From positions 1-47,974 of the forward strand of contig CAJYRU010000342.1 of the NCBI GenBank assembly GCA_913777295.1: a stretch of DNA of 47,974 nucleotides, given 5' to 3'. Source of the DNA: an uncultured Sphingomonas sp. (GTDB lineage Bacteria > Pseudomonadota > Alphaproteobacteria > Sphingomonadales > Sphingomonadaceae). How positions within the stretch are numbered: the stretch's first letter is position 1; the number at the start of each line of letters is the position of its first letter. Made by a program: the position numbers and the translations under genes. Of the stretch, positions 30,687-38,140 are shown piece by piece. The notes under the pieces are model-generated. The model ran no database searches. It worked only from the letters and a program-made list of their open reading frames with translations, and was not told the origin of the DNA.

Positions 30687-30926
30687 TCAGTGCCGCAATC
30701 GAACGCCAAGGCCGGCGGGTGCAGATGAAGCACCTTCATCAATTAGATCTATACCCGCGTGGTCTAGTGCTTGGACTAGTTTCGCCAAGGATCCTGCGCT
30801 GATCGCCTGGCCACCTTCGAAGCGCTTCACGGTGAGCGCGCTTACACCAGCTGTCTCTGCCAACTTACTGGCCGACCATCCCAGAAGGGCGCGAGCTGCC
30901 CGGCATTGAGGGATTGATAGAGGCAC
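30687..30926 (-). CDS. XRE-family helix-turn-helix regulator
   Basis: A 79-residue protein from a GTG start, typical of short Cro/C1-type repressors: RAARALLGWSASKLAETAGV, SALTVKRFEGG, then SLAKLVQALDHAGIDLIDEG. It is divergent from the gene cluster beginning at 31079, and the 152 bases between them should hold the controlled promoters, an arrangement like phage repressor and early operon. Longer N-terminal versions lack family support. Confidence 0.8.
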   Translation of the reverse strand: MPLSIPQCRAARALLGWSASKLAETAGVSALTVKRFEGGQAISAGSLAKLVQALDHAGIDLIDEGASSAPAGLGVRLRH

Positions 30927-31078
30927 ACGCTTTCTATCGTCGGACGTGGCGCGAACGTCAACGGACGCTTGCGAACGCCAGCGGATGGTGTTACTAAAGG
31001 TATCAGTTCGGCCGGACGTGGAGATTGAGCCCTCCAAGCCCGACCTGACCAAACCACCTGGTTGAGAGGTGAATGGCT

Positions 31079-31348
31079 ATGAAGACCCTAACGCCCTACG
31101 TGCGTCCGGCCAAGGTCGTGCGCGCAACATCTTCCCTTACGATCGTCGCGACGACCACCGTCGATATGGCGCGTCAGCACCTGCGCAATGGCAACCCTAG
31201 CGCCTATGCGCGCTTGCTCGCCGGTCAACACCGCGCATCCACGAGCCGCCAGCAGGAAGCGATAGAAGCGGTGATCGCCGCCGACGCCTGCCAGCGCCTG
31301 TTCACCCGGCACGCCGTCAACGGCAGCCTCGTCGCGCGGGAGGGTTGA
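31079..31348 (+). CDS. First gene of the small-gene ladder, unknown
   Basis: An 89-residue basic protein. GAGAGGTGA lies at proper distance before the second ATG (31079), so that start was preferred over ATG 31073. Helical (SSLTIVATTTVDMARQHLRN, SRQQEAIEAVIAADACQRLF). It opens a run of about eleven genes in the same direction with gaps of at most a few bases. Confidence 0.55.
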   Translation: MKTLTPYVRPAKVVRATSSLTIVATTTVDMARQHLRNGNPSAYARLLAGQHRASTSRQQEAIEAVIAADACQRLFTRHAVNGSLVAREG

Positions 31349-31351
31349 GCT

Positions 31352-31786
31352 ATGCTCGCTACCCGACGAAACCTGATGGCGGCTGTAGCCGTCCTGCCGA
31401 TTGCCGCGTGTCCTGCACCGGCACCGGCCATGTCCACGACCGTGTCTGCCAAACTGGCCGAACTGATCGACGCAGCGACCGATGCCAACGCTGCACAGGC
31501 GCGGTTCTATAGCGAGGTGTACGAAGGACACGAGGAACGCGAGATTGCAGCCCGGCTGGCCGGTGGCGATCCCTGCCCGATCCCCGACGACGTCACCAGC
31601 CGCGACAACGATCTGTGCGCGGCATCGTCGGAAGCCGAAACCCGCGTGATGAACTGGCCCGCGGCGACGCCGGCCGACTTTTACGCTAAGGTTGCCGCGA
31701 TGGTCGAGTTCGGCCTGTTCAACGTGACCGACCAGTCGCGCAACGTGCTGGCCGATGCGGCCCGCCTCGCTGGTAAGGAGGCGTGA
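31352..31786 (+). CDS. Possible exported or phage-type hypothetical protein
   Basis: A 144-residue protein. It begins like a Tat or Sec signal (MLATRRNLMAAVAVLPIAAC, PAPAPA), which may be a lipoprotein (A-A-C), and continues with an acidic helical domain (AELIDAATDANAAQARFYSE, EEREIAARLAGGDPCPIPDD). A ribosome-binding site GGGAGGG precedes. Unknown function. Confidence 0.5.
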   Translation: MLATRRNLMAAVAVLPIAACPAPAPAMSTTVSAKLAELIDAATDANAAQARFYSEVYEGHEEREIAARLAGGDPCPIPDDVTSRDNDLCAASSEAETRVMNWPAATPADFYAKVAAMVEFGLFNVTDQSRNVLADAARLAGKEA

Positions 31787-31788
31787 GC

Positions 31789-32229
31789 ATGTCGAACCCT
31801 TCCCGTATTGCCATGCTGGCGCGGCTTCGCAACGACGTAGCTGGCGACATTGCCGCCGCCGACGCCGCAGCGAACGACCGCAACAACCCCGATGCCGTTT
31901 GGGCGAGAACCTCGCTGGAGAACGCCTGCCAGAACGACGAGGCAATCACTCGCCTGATGCTGCGGCAGAAGCCGGCGTCCCTTGCAGACGCGCTCTCGCT
32001 TCTGATCGCGATCACCGAAGCGACCGACCTTCTGATGGACTTGGCGTGCGAGGCGCCAGCCGAGAGCAAGCTGCACGACCTCACAAAGTTGGTCGAGCGT
32101 GCCGCCGCCAACATCGCCCTGTTCTGCTTCACCCCCAGCCCGGCACTGACCGTGCAGGAACAACGGGCGCTGCGGTCCCTGTCGCGTCGGTTCGACCTCC
32201 AGCCCGGCAAGACCGGTGGGGAGGCGTGA
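31789..32229 (+). CDS. Hypothetical helical protein
   Basis: A 146-residue soluble protein; AAGGAGG stands seven bases before the ATG. Mostly alpha-helical (RLRNDVAGDIAAADAAANDR, LADALSLLIAITEATDLLMD, LTKLVERAAANIALFCF). The short GTG six bases upstream is less likely. No family recognised. Confidence 0.55.
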   Translation: MSNPSRIAMLARLRNDVAGDIAAADAAANDRNNPDAVWARTSLENACQNDEAITRLMLRQKPASLADALSLLIAITEATDLLMDLACEAPAESKLHDLTKLVERAAANIALFCFTPSPALTVQEQRALRSLSRRFDLQPGKTGGEA

Positions 32230-32231
32230 CC

Positions 32232-32489
32232 ATGGCAAGCATCATCGATACCGCCAGGGCGTTCCTTGCCATCGGCGGCCGCGTCTGGATCGGCCCCGAC
32301 AATTCGCTGGGCGCGATGTTGGACGCAGACCGAATCTTCTCCTGCGATCTGTCCGACGCCGAAACCGAGCGCCGGCAAGCAACGGGACGCGCGTTCCTGT
32401 CCGCCAAGGCGGCAGACCCGCACACGGTCGCGACGCTGGTCCGTGAGTACGGCCAGCCGCGAGGGCCCTTCGTCGTGTGGGAGGCCTGA
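32232..32489 (+). CDS. Hypothetical small protein
   Basis: An 85-residue protein (MASIIDTARAFLAIGGRVWI and DAETERRQATGRAFLSAKAA). Starts 2 bases after the previous stop. An AF-x-A-I-G-G motif is shared with the following gene (SAFVAIGGGYALA), which may mean an old duplication. Confidence 0.5.
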   Translation: MASIIDTARAFLAIGGRVWIGPDNSLGAMLDADRIFSCDLSDAETERRQATGRAFLSAKAADPHTVATLVREYGQPRGPFVVWEA

Positions 32490-32492
32490 CCC

Positions 32493-32741
32493 ATGGCCTA
32501 TTCGAACCTCCACGCGCTTCGCAGCGCCACCCCGTCGTTCGACCCGCGCACGTGGCTGTCGGCGTTCGTCGCGATCGGCGGTGGTTACGCCCTCGCATCT
32601 GGGTGCAAGCTTTGGCTTGTCGTGCAAGACTGCCCGGCTGACGAACTGACGCCGGTCATGGCTCAGATTGTCGGCAAACCCGATCGCGCTGAGGCCATTC
32701 GCCTTTTCATTGAAGCGCAGCAGAACGGGGAGGTTCGCTAA
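32493..32741 (+). CDS. Hypothetical small protein
   Basis: An 82-residue protein (WLSAFVAIGGGYALASGCKL, then PDRAEAIRLFIEAQQNGEV). It follows the previous gene by 3 bases. Possible distant paralogue of 32232-32489. Confidence 0.5.
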   Translation: MAYSNLHALRSATPSFDPRTWLSAFVAIGGGYALASGCKLWLVVQDCPADELTPVMAQIVGKPDRAEAIRLFIEAQQNGEVR

Positions 32742-32742
32742 C

Positions 32743-33003
32743 ATGGGAACCGTAACCCCCATCGCCCAAGCCCGCGCAAAGCGGCAGCAGCCCGCCGAGG
32801 CCGTACGCAAGGCGCTCGACTTCACCCGGACGCCCAACCTCGCCTTCATCATGGCGATGCTGGAGGCCATGCCGCGCAAGCAACGTGGACCGATCCTCGC
32901 CCGCGTCATGGGTATGGCCGAGCGTTGCCCCGACTGCGAGGCGACACAGGAGGCCGGCCGCATCGCCGCCTATCTGACCTTCGCAATGCAGGAGGGCCGC
33001 TGA
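32743..33003 (+). CDS. Hypothetical small protein
   Basis: An 86-residue basic protein: KALDFTRTPNLAFIMAMLEA, MPRKQRGPILARVMGMAERC, then CEATQEAGRIAAYLTFAMQE. A pair of Cys (ERCPDCEA) could bind metal. Starts 1 base after the previous stop. Confidence 0.55.
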   Translation: MGTVTPIAQARAKRQQPAEAVRKALDFTRTPNLAFIMAMLEAMPRKQRGPILARVMGMAERCPDCEATQEAGRIAAYLTFAMQEGR

Positions 33004-33004
33004 C

Positions 33005-33832
33005 ATGGCGAAACGCATCCTGAACGGCCAGAGTGGTGCCAGCCGCGTGACGCCGGAAATGCTGGCCGTCATGGTCGAACACCTGCCAACAGTCGGTAGC
33101 CTGCGCGACCTTGCGGCGATCACTGGCGCGCGGCTGGATGCCGTTCGGCGAGCTGTCGCGCCGTTCCTCGCAGCCATGAAGGCGAACGGGACGCATCCTC
33201 AATGCGGGTGCGGAAAGGACCGGTTCCACCCTTACGGGTGCGTCGATAGCGAACGGAAAGCGACGTACAGCACGCCCATTCGCGGCCTGTCGACGGCGGA
33301 CGCGCTGGTTGCGATCGCAAAGCGCGGGCCGATCATCGACGCTATCATGACGGGCGATCCGTTCAGCACCATCGAGCAGCGGCTTAACCTGCCGCACAAG
33401 TCCGCGCGCAAGTATCTCATTCACTTGTCGCCCGACCAGTTGGCGCAGCGTAAGCGCATGGAGCGGGACCGCGCCGAGCCGGTGGGCAACAAGCGTCCGT
33501 TCGGCGATGCCCTTTATGCCCGCATTTCGGCGGCGGTCCCCGGCTGGGTGTCGGGGCCGACCCGCGACGACATAATCTCCGAAATGTACCTAGCCACGCA
33601 GGAGGGAACGCTACGGCCGGCCGACATTGAGGCGAACGCGCGGCGCTTTGCCTTGGCCGCAATCGCCATGTGGGAGAGCAAGTTCAGCCCGCGCAGCATC
33701 GACGCGCCCATGTTCGATGACGGAAAGCGGACTCTCGCCGACATGATCCCCGATCCGGCGGCGCTGGCGGCATTCGAAGCACTGGACGACCTACGCGTCG
33801 GTCGCGGCTGCAATGCAATGGAGGGCTGCTGA
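33005..33832 (+). CDS. Phage-type DNA-binding protein with sigma-like C-terminus
   Basis: A 275-residue protein of mixed design. Residues 20-60 look like a helix-turn-helix (LRDLAAITGARLDAVRRAVA); 64-80 contain a cysteine cluster (HPQCGCGKDRFHPYGC), possibly a zinc knuckle; 115-140 are a second HTH (STIEQRLNLPHKSARKYLIH). The last 110 residues resemble an RNA-polymerase sigma factor: RDDIISEMYLATQEG, ARRFALAAIAMWESK, then RSIDAPMFDDGKRTLADMIP, which is the SLDAP...DG..TLxDxI strand found after sigma region 3. It may redirect or regulate transcription of the element's genes. No known family recalled with all these parts. Confidence 0.6.
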   Translation: MAKRILNGQSGASRVTPEMLAVMVEHLPTVGSLRDLAAITGARLDAVRRAVAPFLAAMKANGTHPQCGCGKDRFHPYGCVDSERKATYSTPIRGLSTADALVAIAKRGPIIDAIMTGDPFSTIEQRLNLPHKSARKYLIHLSPDQLAQRKRMERDRAEPVGNKRPFGDALYARISAAVPGWVSGPTRDDIISEMYLATQEGTLRPADIEANARRFALAAIAMWESKFSPRSIDAPMFDDGKRTLADMIPDPAALAAFEALDDLRVGRGCNAMEGC

Positions 33833-33833
33833 C

Positions 33834-34325
33834 ATGGCAACCGATCCCAAGGCCAATCTCATGGCCCTGTTCGCCGGCCGCAACCTGCTGTCTCCTATGG
33901 AGCAGCACGAGGCCAAGCAGCCCCAGCCGATCGCGCTGGAAATGTTCGACAGCGTGCCCGCGTGGGCGACCGTTTGCGCTGCCGACAATGACCACAACGC
34001 CCCGTTGATCCAGTTCGGGGAGGTCGTCGTTGCCGAGCGCGGAAGGTGGCTCCCGGTCGACGGCGGGCTGTTCGTCATCGAGTATGTGTCCGCCCCAGCC
34101 TCGCAGTTCGACTATGAGAAGCGGCATTGTCGGATCGTGCAGACGCGCGAGACGGAACGCGGCTGGTTCGCGGGCGGCATCCGCGCCGGACAGCGTGGGG
34201 CGTTCGTCGCGAACGACGGCCCCTATGCCGATCCCGTGAAGCTTCCCGAAAAACTGGTGGGCCGCGTCGTCGGCATCCTGCGCACCGCGTCGTTTATCGA
34301 CCGTATGGAGCGGGGAGGGCGCTGA
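33834..34325 (+). CDS. Hypothetical protein, S24/LexA-like C-terminal resemblance
   Basis: A 163-residue protein. The part PLIQFGEVVVAERGRWLPVD, GGLFVIEYVSAP and KLPEKLVGRVVGILRTASFI has the strand order of the LexA/S24 peptidase domain (G-D-x-V-V...D-G-x-L-F-V-I...V-G-R-V-V), but I see no clear catalytic Ser/Lys pair. It overlaps no gene but follows 1 base after 33005-33832. May be an inactive S24-like regulator. Confidence 0.45.
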   Translation: MATDPKANLMALFAGRNLLSPMEQHEAKQPQPIALEMFDSVPAWATVCAADNDHNAPLIQFGEVVVAERGRWLPVDGGLFVIEYVSAPASQFDYEKRHCRIVQTRETERGWFAGGIRAGQRGAFVANDGPYADPVKLPEKLVGRVVGILRTASFIDRMERGGR

Positions 34326-34326
34326 A

Positions 34327-34434
34327 ATGACCTCCGACACTCGCACGAAGAATGTCCGCTACAATTTCTGTCGGACCCGCGCTGTTTTGGGCTGGGTCTG
34401 CGCCTCCGACAGCGAGTTGGAGAGCAGAAAATGA
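34327..34434 (+). CDS. Tiny protein of the ladder
   Basis: 35 residues (MTSDTRTKNVRYNFCRTRAV and a LGWVCASDSELESRK end). It starts 1 base after the previous stop and its TGA overlaps the next ATG. Coupling supports a real gene; function unknown. Confidence 0.4.
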   Translation: MTSDTRTKNVRYNFCRTRAVLGWVCASDSELESRK

Positions 34435-34637
34435 CGGCGTTGCTTATCTACCCCGGTCGAGCAGCAGTGCTGCCAATCGAAGCCGTACTGTCCGCGATCC
34501 CGCAGCTTCCGCGCCCGGCGCTGAACCGGTTGGTGGCGCGCATGATTGAACGCCTCGACGGCATGGATGGCGACCCGGACCTCGAACCGGGCGCCGACGA
34601 CGAAGACACCCACGATCAGGAGAAGACCGACGACTAG
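34431..34637 (+). CDS. Small acidic-tailed protein
   Basis: A 68-residue protein (MTALLIYPGRAAVLPIEAVL, LNRLVARMIERLDGMD) with a strongly acidic C-terminus (DPDLEPGADDEDTHDQEKTD). ATGA overlap with the previous gene. Unknown; acidic tail may mimic DNA, which is speculation. Confidence 0.5.
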   Translation: MTALLIYPGRAAVLPIEAVLSAIPQLPRPALNRLVARMIERLDGMDGDPDLEPGADDEDTHDQEKTDD

Positions 34638-35208
34638 CCTCGCGGGCCACAGCGCCCCAGTCCGCCGACCGCCGTTCCCGCTGATCGCCCCACGATCGGC
34701 GGGCACTGGCCGTACTCACCACTTCCGCGAAAGCCTGGCTCTTTCCGAGCGCTTCGGCGACGACTGGTGGTTGCCAATCTACCGGCGTGCGTTTCCTTCG
34801 CTCAGGTCGGCTGTAGCGGTCAGGAGCGACGGCTGGGCGCAGCGCGGTGGGATCGATCGGCTGCTGACGCTGGCCTGCGGCCGGACCTACACGGTGGACG
34901 AGAAGATTCGTACCGAGGACTGGCCCGACGTCCTGCTTGAGCGCTGGTCGGACGAGGCTGCGCGGTCGCCGGGGTGGGTGCAAAAGCCGTTGGCGGCGGA
35001 CTTCATCGCCTATGCCCATGCCCCAGCCGCGACGTGCGTCCTGCTGCCCGTACCGGCGTTGCAGCGTGCTTGGCGCCAGCACGGGCGGCAGTGGATTGGG
35101 TTGTATGGCCAGCGTCGTGCCCGGAACGCCGGCTACACGTCGGTGAGTGTGCCGGTCCCGCGGGGGGTGCTCATGCAGGCGATCGTTGAGGCGATGTTTG
35201 TCAGCTAG
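34564..35208 (+). CDS. Conserved phage-type hypothetical protein
   Basis: A 214-residue protein (start ATG 34564, or TTG 34546; both overlap the previous gene). The core FRESLALSERFGDDWWLPIY, GGIDRLLTLACGRTYTVDEK, TEDWPDVLLERWSDEAARSP, GWVQKPLAADFIAYAHAP and LLPVPALQRAWRQHG is well conserved among phage and prophage proteins of sphingomonads. The order of an Asp (VDEK), Glu and Lys on successive strands resembles the PD-(D/E)xK nuclease core (ID...TVDEK). Thus a nuclease is possible, but catalysis is not proven. Confidence 0.55.
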   Translation, partial: WMATRTSNRAPTTKTPTIRRRPTTSLAGHSAPVRRPPFPLIAPRSAGTGRTHHFRESLALSERFGDDWWLPIYRRAFPSLRSAVAVRSDGWAQRGGIDRLLTLACGRTYTVDEKIRTEDWPDVLLERWSDEAARSPGWVQKPLAADFIAYAHAPAATCVLLPVPALQRAWRQHGRQWIGLYGQRRARNAGYTSVSVPVPRGVLMQAIVEAMFVS

Positions 35209-35318
35209 GCATCGTGCTTGGAAGCCTGCGATAGGACGCCGGAATGGCTTAACGGTATAGACATTCTGTCCGTTGGCAGGCCTATTCCGTCGATGGGGTC
35301 TAAGCAGTTGCGGCAGTT

Positions 35319-36122
35319 ATGATTCGGTATGCTGATGCCGTTCGTTTCGATCGGCTCGCAGAGAGGGGCCGTAACGAGCCACTGCGCGTTACGGCTGAAA
35401 CCGACGACGGCGACGAGTTGGAGGTTTTCCTAAAACCATCTGGCCGGCCGGAAGTCGGGATCGAAGGGATGGCTAACGAGATGTTTGCCGCCTGCATCGG
35501 CGGCCACATTGGCTTGCCAGTATGTGAGCCAGTAGCTGTTCGGATGTCAGCCGAGTGGATTGCTTCGATTCAAAATTCCACGATCCGCAAGGTTCTGACC
35601 GATAGCGCTCCGGTTGCATTTGGCTCGGTGGCCGCCGGCAATGCCTGGCGACGCTGGACGAATGACGATCGGCTGATCGGCGAACGACGTCCTGCTGCGC
35701 TTGGCATATTCGTTTTCGACACCTTCATTGAGAATCGCGATCGGATAGTTGCCAACCCGAACCTTTTAATCCGAGGTGATAGCTTCCGGATCATTGACCA
35801 CGAGCTTTGCTTTCGCATTCGGCAGTGCCTTTTCCCGCGTCCCGAGCCATGGCGCATCGGCTATCTGCAGGGTGCCGTCGCAAAGGGCAGCAACGGGCAT
35901 GCTTTTGGCGCACTTCTAAAGAGTGAGCGTAACTTGGATTACTCCACGCTTCGCCCGGCTTGGTCCGGGTTGTCGAACGACGCGTTAAGCGACTATGCGG
36001 CGTGCCTCCCTCGCGAGTGGGCTACGGCAGCGGACGCAATCGAAGATGCATTAACGCATTTGCGGAACGTTCGTGATAGGATTGATGAATGCCTCGCAGA
36101 GGTTGAACGGGCTTTGGCATGA
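35319..36122 (+). CDS. HipA-like kinase-domain protein
   Basis: A 267-residue protein of the short HipA-like family. Visible kinase features: VFLKPSG with Lys39 (nucleotide site), ANEMFAACIGGHIGLPVCEP, FVFDTFIENRDRIVANPNLL (catalytic-loop-like, Asp141 and Asn146/148) and FRIIDHELCF (metal-binding Asp160). HipA itself phosphorylates GltX and causes dormancy; this short form lacks the N-terminal HipA domain and HipB. It shares ATGA overlap with the DUF3037 gene that follows, a pairing I recall as recurrent in bacteria but not characterised. Possible toxin-like or regulatory kinase. Confidence 0.8.
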   Translation: MIRYADAVRFDRLAERGRNEPLRVTAETDDGDELEVFLKPSGRPEVGIEGMANEMFAACIGGHIGLPVCEPVAVRMSAEWIASIQNSTIRKVLTDSAPVAFGSVAAGNAWRRWTNDDRLIGERRPAALGIFVFDTFIENRDRIVANPNLLIRGDSFRIIDHELCFRIRQCLFPRPEPWRIGYLQGAVAKGSNGHAFGALLKSERNLDYSTLRPAWSGLSNDALSDYAACLPREWATAADAIEDALTHLRNVRDRIDECLAEVERALA

Positions 36123-36961
36123 GAGACGGTAAAACCTACACTTACGTCCTGCTTCGCTATCGGCATGACCCGCTGGCTGGTGAGATGGCGAACGTGGGTG
36201 TCGTCCTCCATTGTGCGCACGGAAATTTCCTTGGGATCAAGACGCGCCGAACGATCGGCCGACTTTCTAAGATGTTTCCTGACATGGAAAAGTCCGACTT
36301 GATGAGCGCCCTGCACGCGGTCGAGCGCGGCATCAACCGCTTGCGCGGGCAGGAAGTGTCGGGCTTGTTGACCACGTCGAAAGACGTGTCCGCCTTAGCG
36401 CGCGACGTGCTGCCGGATGATGACTCTAGCCTGATCTGGGGCGAGATGGGTTCAGGCATCACCCATGACCCGAGCGTGACGTTAGACAAGCTCTATGGCC
36501 GATTTGTTGGGTTGTACGATGAGCATCAACGCGCCGGCCGCGATGACGCAGCCGTCTGGCAGCCCGTGCGCGATCGGCTTGTGGAGCGGAATCTAGCCGA
36601 ACGCCTGCAACCAAAAATCATCGTATCGCCGATAGATGAAGTCGAGTTTGATCACACTTGGAAGAACGGAGCTTGGCATTGCTATCAGCCGCTTTCGTTC
36701 GATCTAGCGACTGGTGACGGCATCAGACAGAAAGCTGCACGCTGGTCTGGCCATATGACAGGACTTTCGAAAGCGTCCGAAGACGTTCGACCATATTTCA
36801 TCGTTGGCGGGCCCTCAGATCCGAGTCTTGATGTGGATTATAGAAGGGCGATCGATCTCCTGAAGGCTAGCGCGCTCAGCCCAGCCGTCTACGATGAAAC
36901 TCAGATTGATGCCCTGATCGATCGTATCCAAGATCAGATTGCGGCGCACGATGCCGAGTAG
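36119..36961 (+). CDS. DUF3037 protein coupled to the HipA-like kinase
   Basis: A 280-residue soluble protein with the DUF3037 signature at its N-terminus (YTYVLLRYRHDPLAGEMANV, then GVVLHCAHGNFLGIKTRRTI) and a long mainly alpha/beta remainder (KLYGRFVGLYDEHQRAG, KIIVSPIDEVEFDHTWKNG). No catalytic motif recognised. The 4-base overlap with the kinase gene suggests that the two act as one unit: substrate and kinase, or neutraliser and toxin. Function unknown in the family. Confidence 0.75.
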   Translation: MRDGKTYTYVLLRYRHDPLAGEMANVGVVLHCAHGNFLGIKTRRTIGRLSKMFPDMEKSDLMSALHAVERGINRLRGQEVSGLLTTSKDVSALARDVLPDDDSSLIWGEMGSGITHDPSVTLDKLYGRFVGLYDEHQRAGRDDAAVWQPVRDRLVERNLAERLQPKIIVSPIDEVEFDHTWKNGAWHCYQPLSFDLATGDGIRQKAARWSGHMTGLSKASEDVRPYFIVGGPSDPSLDVDYRRAIDLLKASALSPAVYDETQIDALIDRIQDQIAAHDAE

Positions 36962-37244
36962 GCTGCGCAGATGAGGGCGCATCGGCCGCGGTTCTAATTT
37001 GGGCTCAACCTTCCGGCTCGAGGCATCGGTTCGAGCGGCGGCACGGCTGGAAAGTATGCCGGGGGGATGCCTTGGATCGCCTCCCACCGGCGCGGTCAAT
37101 GGTGACAGCCGGGCGCGAACGAAACCACGCGCCGTGCTTACCCAACGATTGCCAGCCCTGAGCACTGGCAGTCCTTGTTTCCGCCATTCGACGGTTAGTG
37201 GCCTAGCCGGTAGCCGATCCGATCCGTGCCGATCGCCGAATTAG

Positions 37245-37370
37245 ATGGCCAAACCACGCTCGACCGAGCGAGAACGAATGCACACCCTACGCAAGCTGCG
37301 CATGCAAAAACGCTTGGTTTTCCGCCAGATCTCGAACGAGAGCACGCGACCCCAAGCGACTAACTTTTGA
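37245..37370 (+). CDS. Possible tiny basic protein
   Basis: 41 residues, very basic (MAKPRSTERERMHTLRKLRM, then QKRLVFRQISNE). No ribosome-binding site is obvious; may be a chance frame or the rest of a DNA-binding protein. Confidence 0.25.
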   Translation: MAKPRSTERERMHTLRKLRMQKRLVFRQISNESTRPQATNF

Positions 37371-37374
37371 TCTC

Positions 37375-37558
37375 ATCCGATCCCTGATTGTAAGATGCTG
37401 TTATCGCGTCCTTTTTCTGGGATCGGATGGGATCGCGCTAGATTCAGCCGGACGGTCGAAGAGCACTTAGCCTCGGCCGTGGCACAGTATCCTACGGCTA
37501 AGTCATTCAAATCATTCGAGGGTCACAATGTGGCACAAAGTGTAACACGTTGTGACCC
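37375..37558. repeat. Cluster of inverted repeats upstream of the excisionase-like gene
   Basis: ATCCGATCCC (37375-37384) is inverted as GGGATCGGAT (37419-37428), and GGGTCACAA (37520-37528) as TTGTGACCC (37550-37558) with TGTGG/GTGTAACAC elements between. They lie in about 890 bases without a convincing gene (36962-37852). They may be protein-binding arms of a recombination site or operators. Confidence 0.5.
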
Positions 37559-37852
37559 GCAAGTGGCCAAGCTTAAGTCGCTGGAATCGCTGCTCTAAAT
37601 CAATCGGCAGGTTGCGTTCGGTGTGTATATTGAGCGCACCCAAACCCTTCGAGTTGACGGCGGCTTGGGGCAGCGGCCGCGTAGGCATTTAGCTCCTCGA
37701 TCCGGAAACCACTGAGCGGCGATCGGCCGCGTTTGTGACGATACCCGGCAAGTTCAGTTCATTTGCCTCTTGCGCTTGAGCGTAGCGCAGGACACCATCC
37801 CCCCGTCCAAAAGCCAATCAGTTCAGGGTCGTCACTGCTAGGACGAGACCTG

Positions 37853-38107
37853 ATGAAGAAGACATCTGCGTCAGCCAGTGGCGGGCGTTCTATCACTCCT
37901 CTCACCATCTCGGTGAATGATGCCCTAGCCATGCTCGGCATAGGGCGGACCCGCTTCTACGAGCTGGTCGCGGCCGGCGAGATCCAGACGGTCAAGCTCG
38001 GTCGTCGGCGGCTCGTGCAGGTCGCATCGCTGCAGCGTCTCGCATCTGAAGGGTACGAGCCGCCTCCGCGATACGTGAAGCCGGAGCAGCTCATAATGAA
38101 CTTGTGA
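37853..38107 (+). CDS. Excisionase-like helix-turn-helix protein
   Basis: An 84-residue protein with the DNA-binding excisionase/MerR-like domain: PLTISVNDALAMLGIGRTRF, YELVAAGEIQTVKLGRRRLV, then QVASLQRLASEGYEPP. It is the form named helix-turn-helix domain or Xis, which bends DNA for integrase-mediated excision or acts as a repressor. AGGACGAG precedes the ATG. The expected partner, a tyrosine recombinase, is not in the window, so it may be the last trace of a lost integration module. Confidence 0.75.
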   Translation: MKKTSASASGGRSITPLTISVNDALAMLGIGRTRFYELVAAGEIQTVKLGRRRLVQVASLQRLASEGYEPPPRYVKPEQLIMNL

Positions 38108-38140
38108 GCCAGCGGCGTCCTTTGGCTGGAACGGGTGGGG

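Noticed and set aside
31719..32963. 414-codon minus-strand frame
   Set aside because: Antisense to several small plus-strand genes with good ribosome-binding sites and coupled starts.
35235..35300. tRNA-like stretch (GAATGGCTTAACGGTATAGA)
   Set aside because: The D-arm resemblance is superficial: no anticodon stem, T-arm or acceptor pairing can be drawn.
37395..37598. 67-codon plus-strand frame
   Set aside because: It crosses the inverted repeats and has no ribosome-binding site or family likeness; more likely non-coding.
330..38107. Search for an integrase or a second copy of the tRNA-Thr end
   Set aside because: No tyrosine or serine recombinase motif and no repeat of the tRNA 3' end were found by eye, so no attachment site is annotated.
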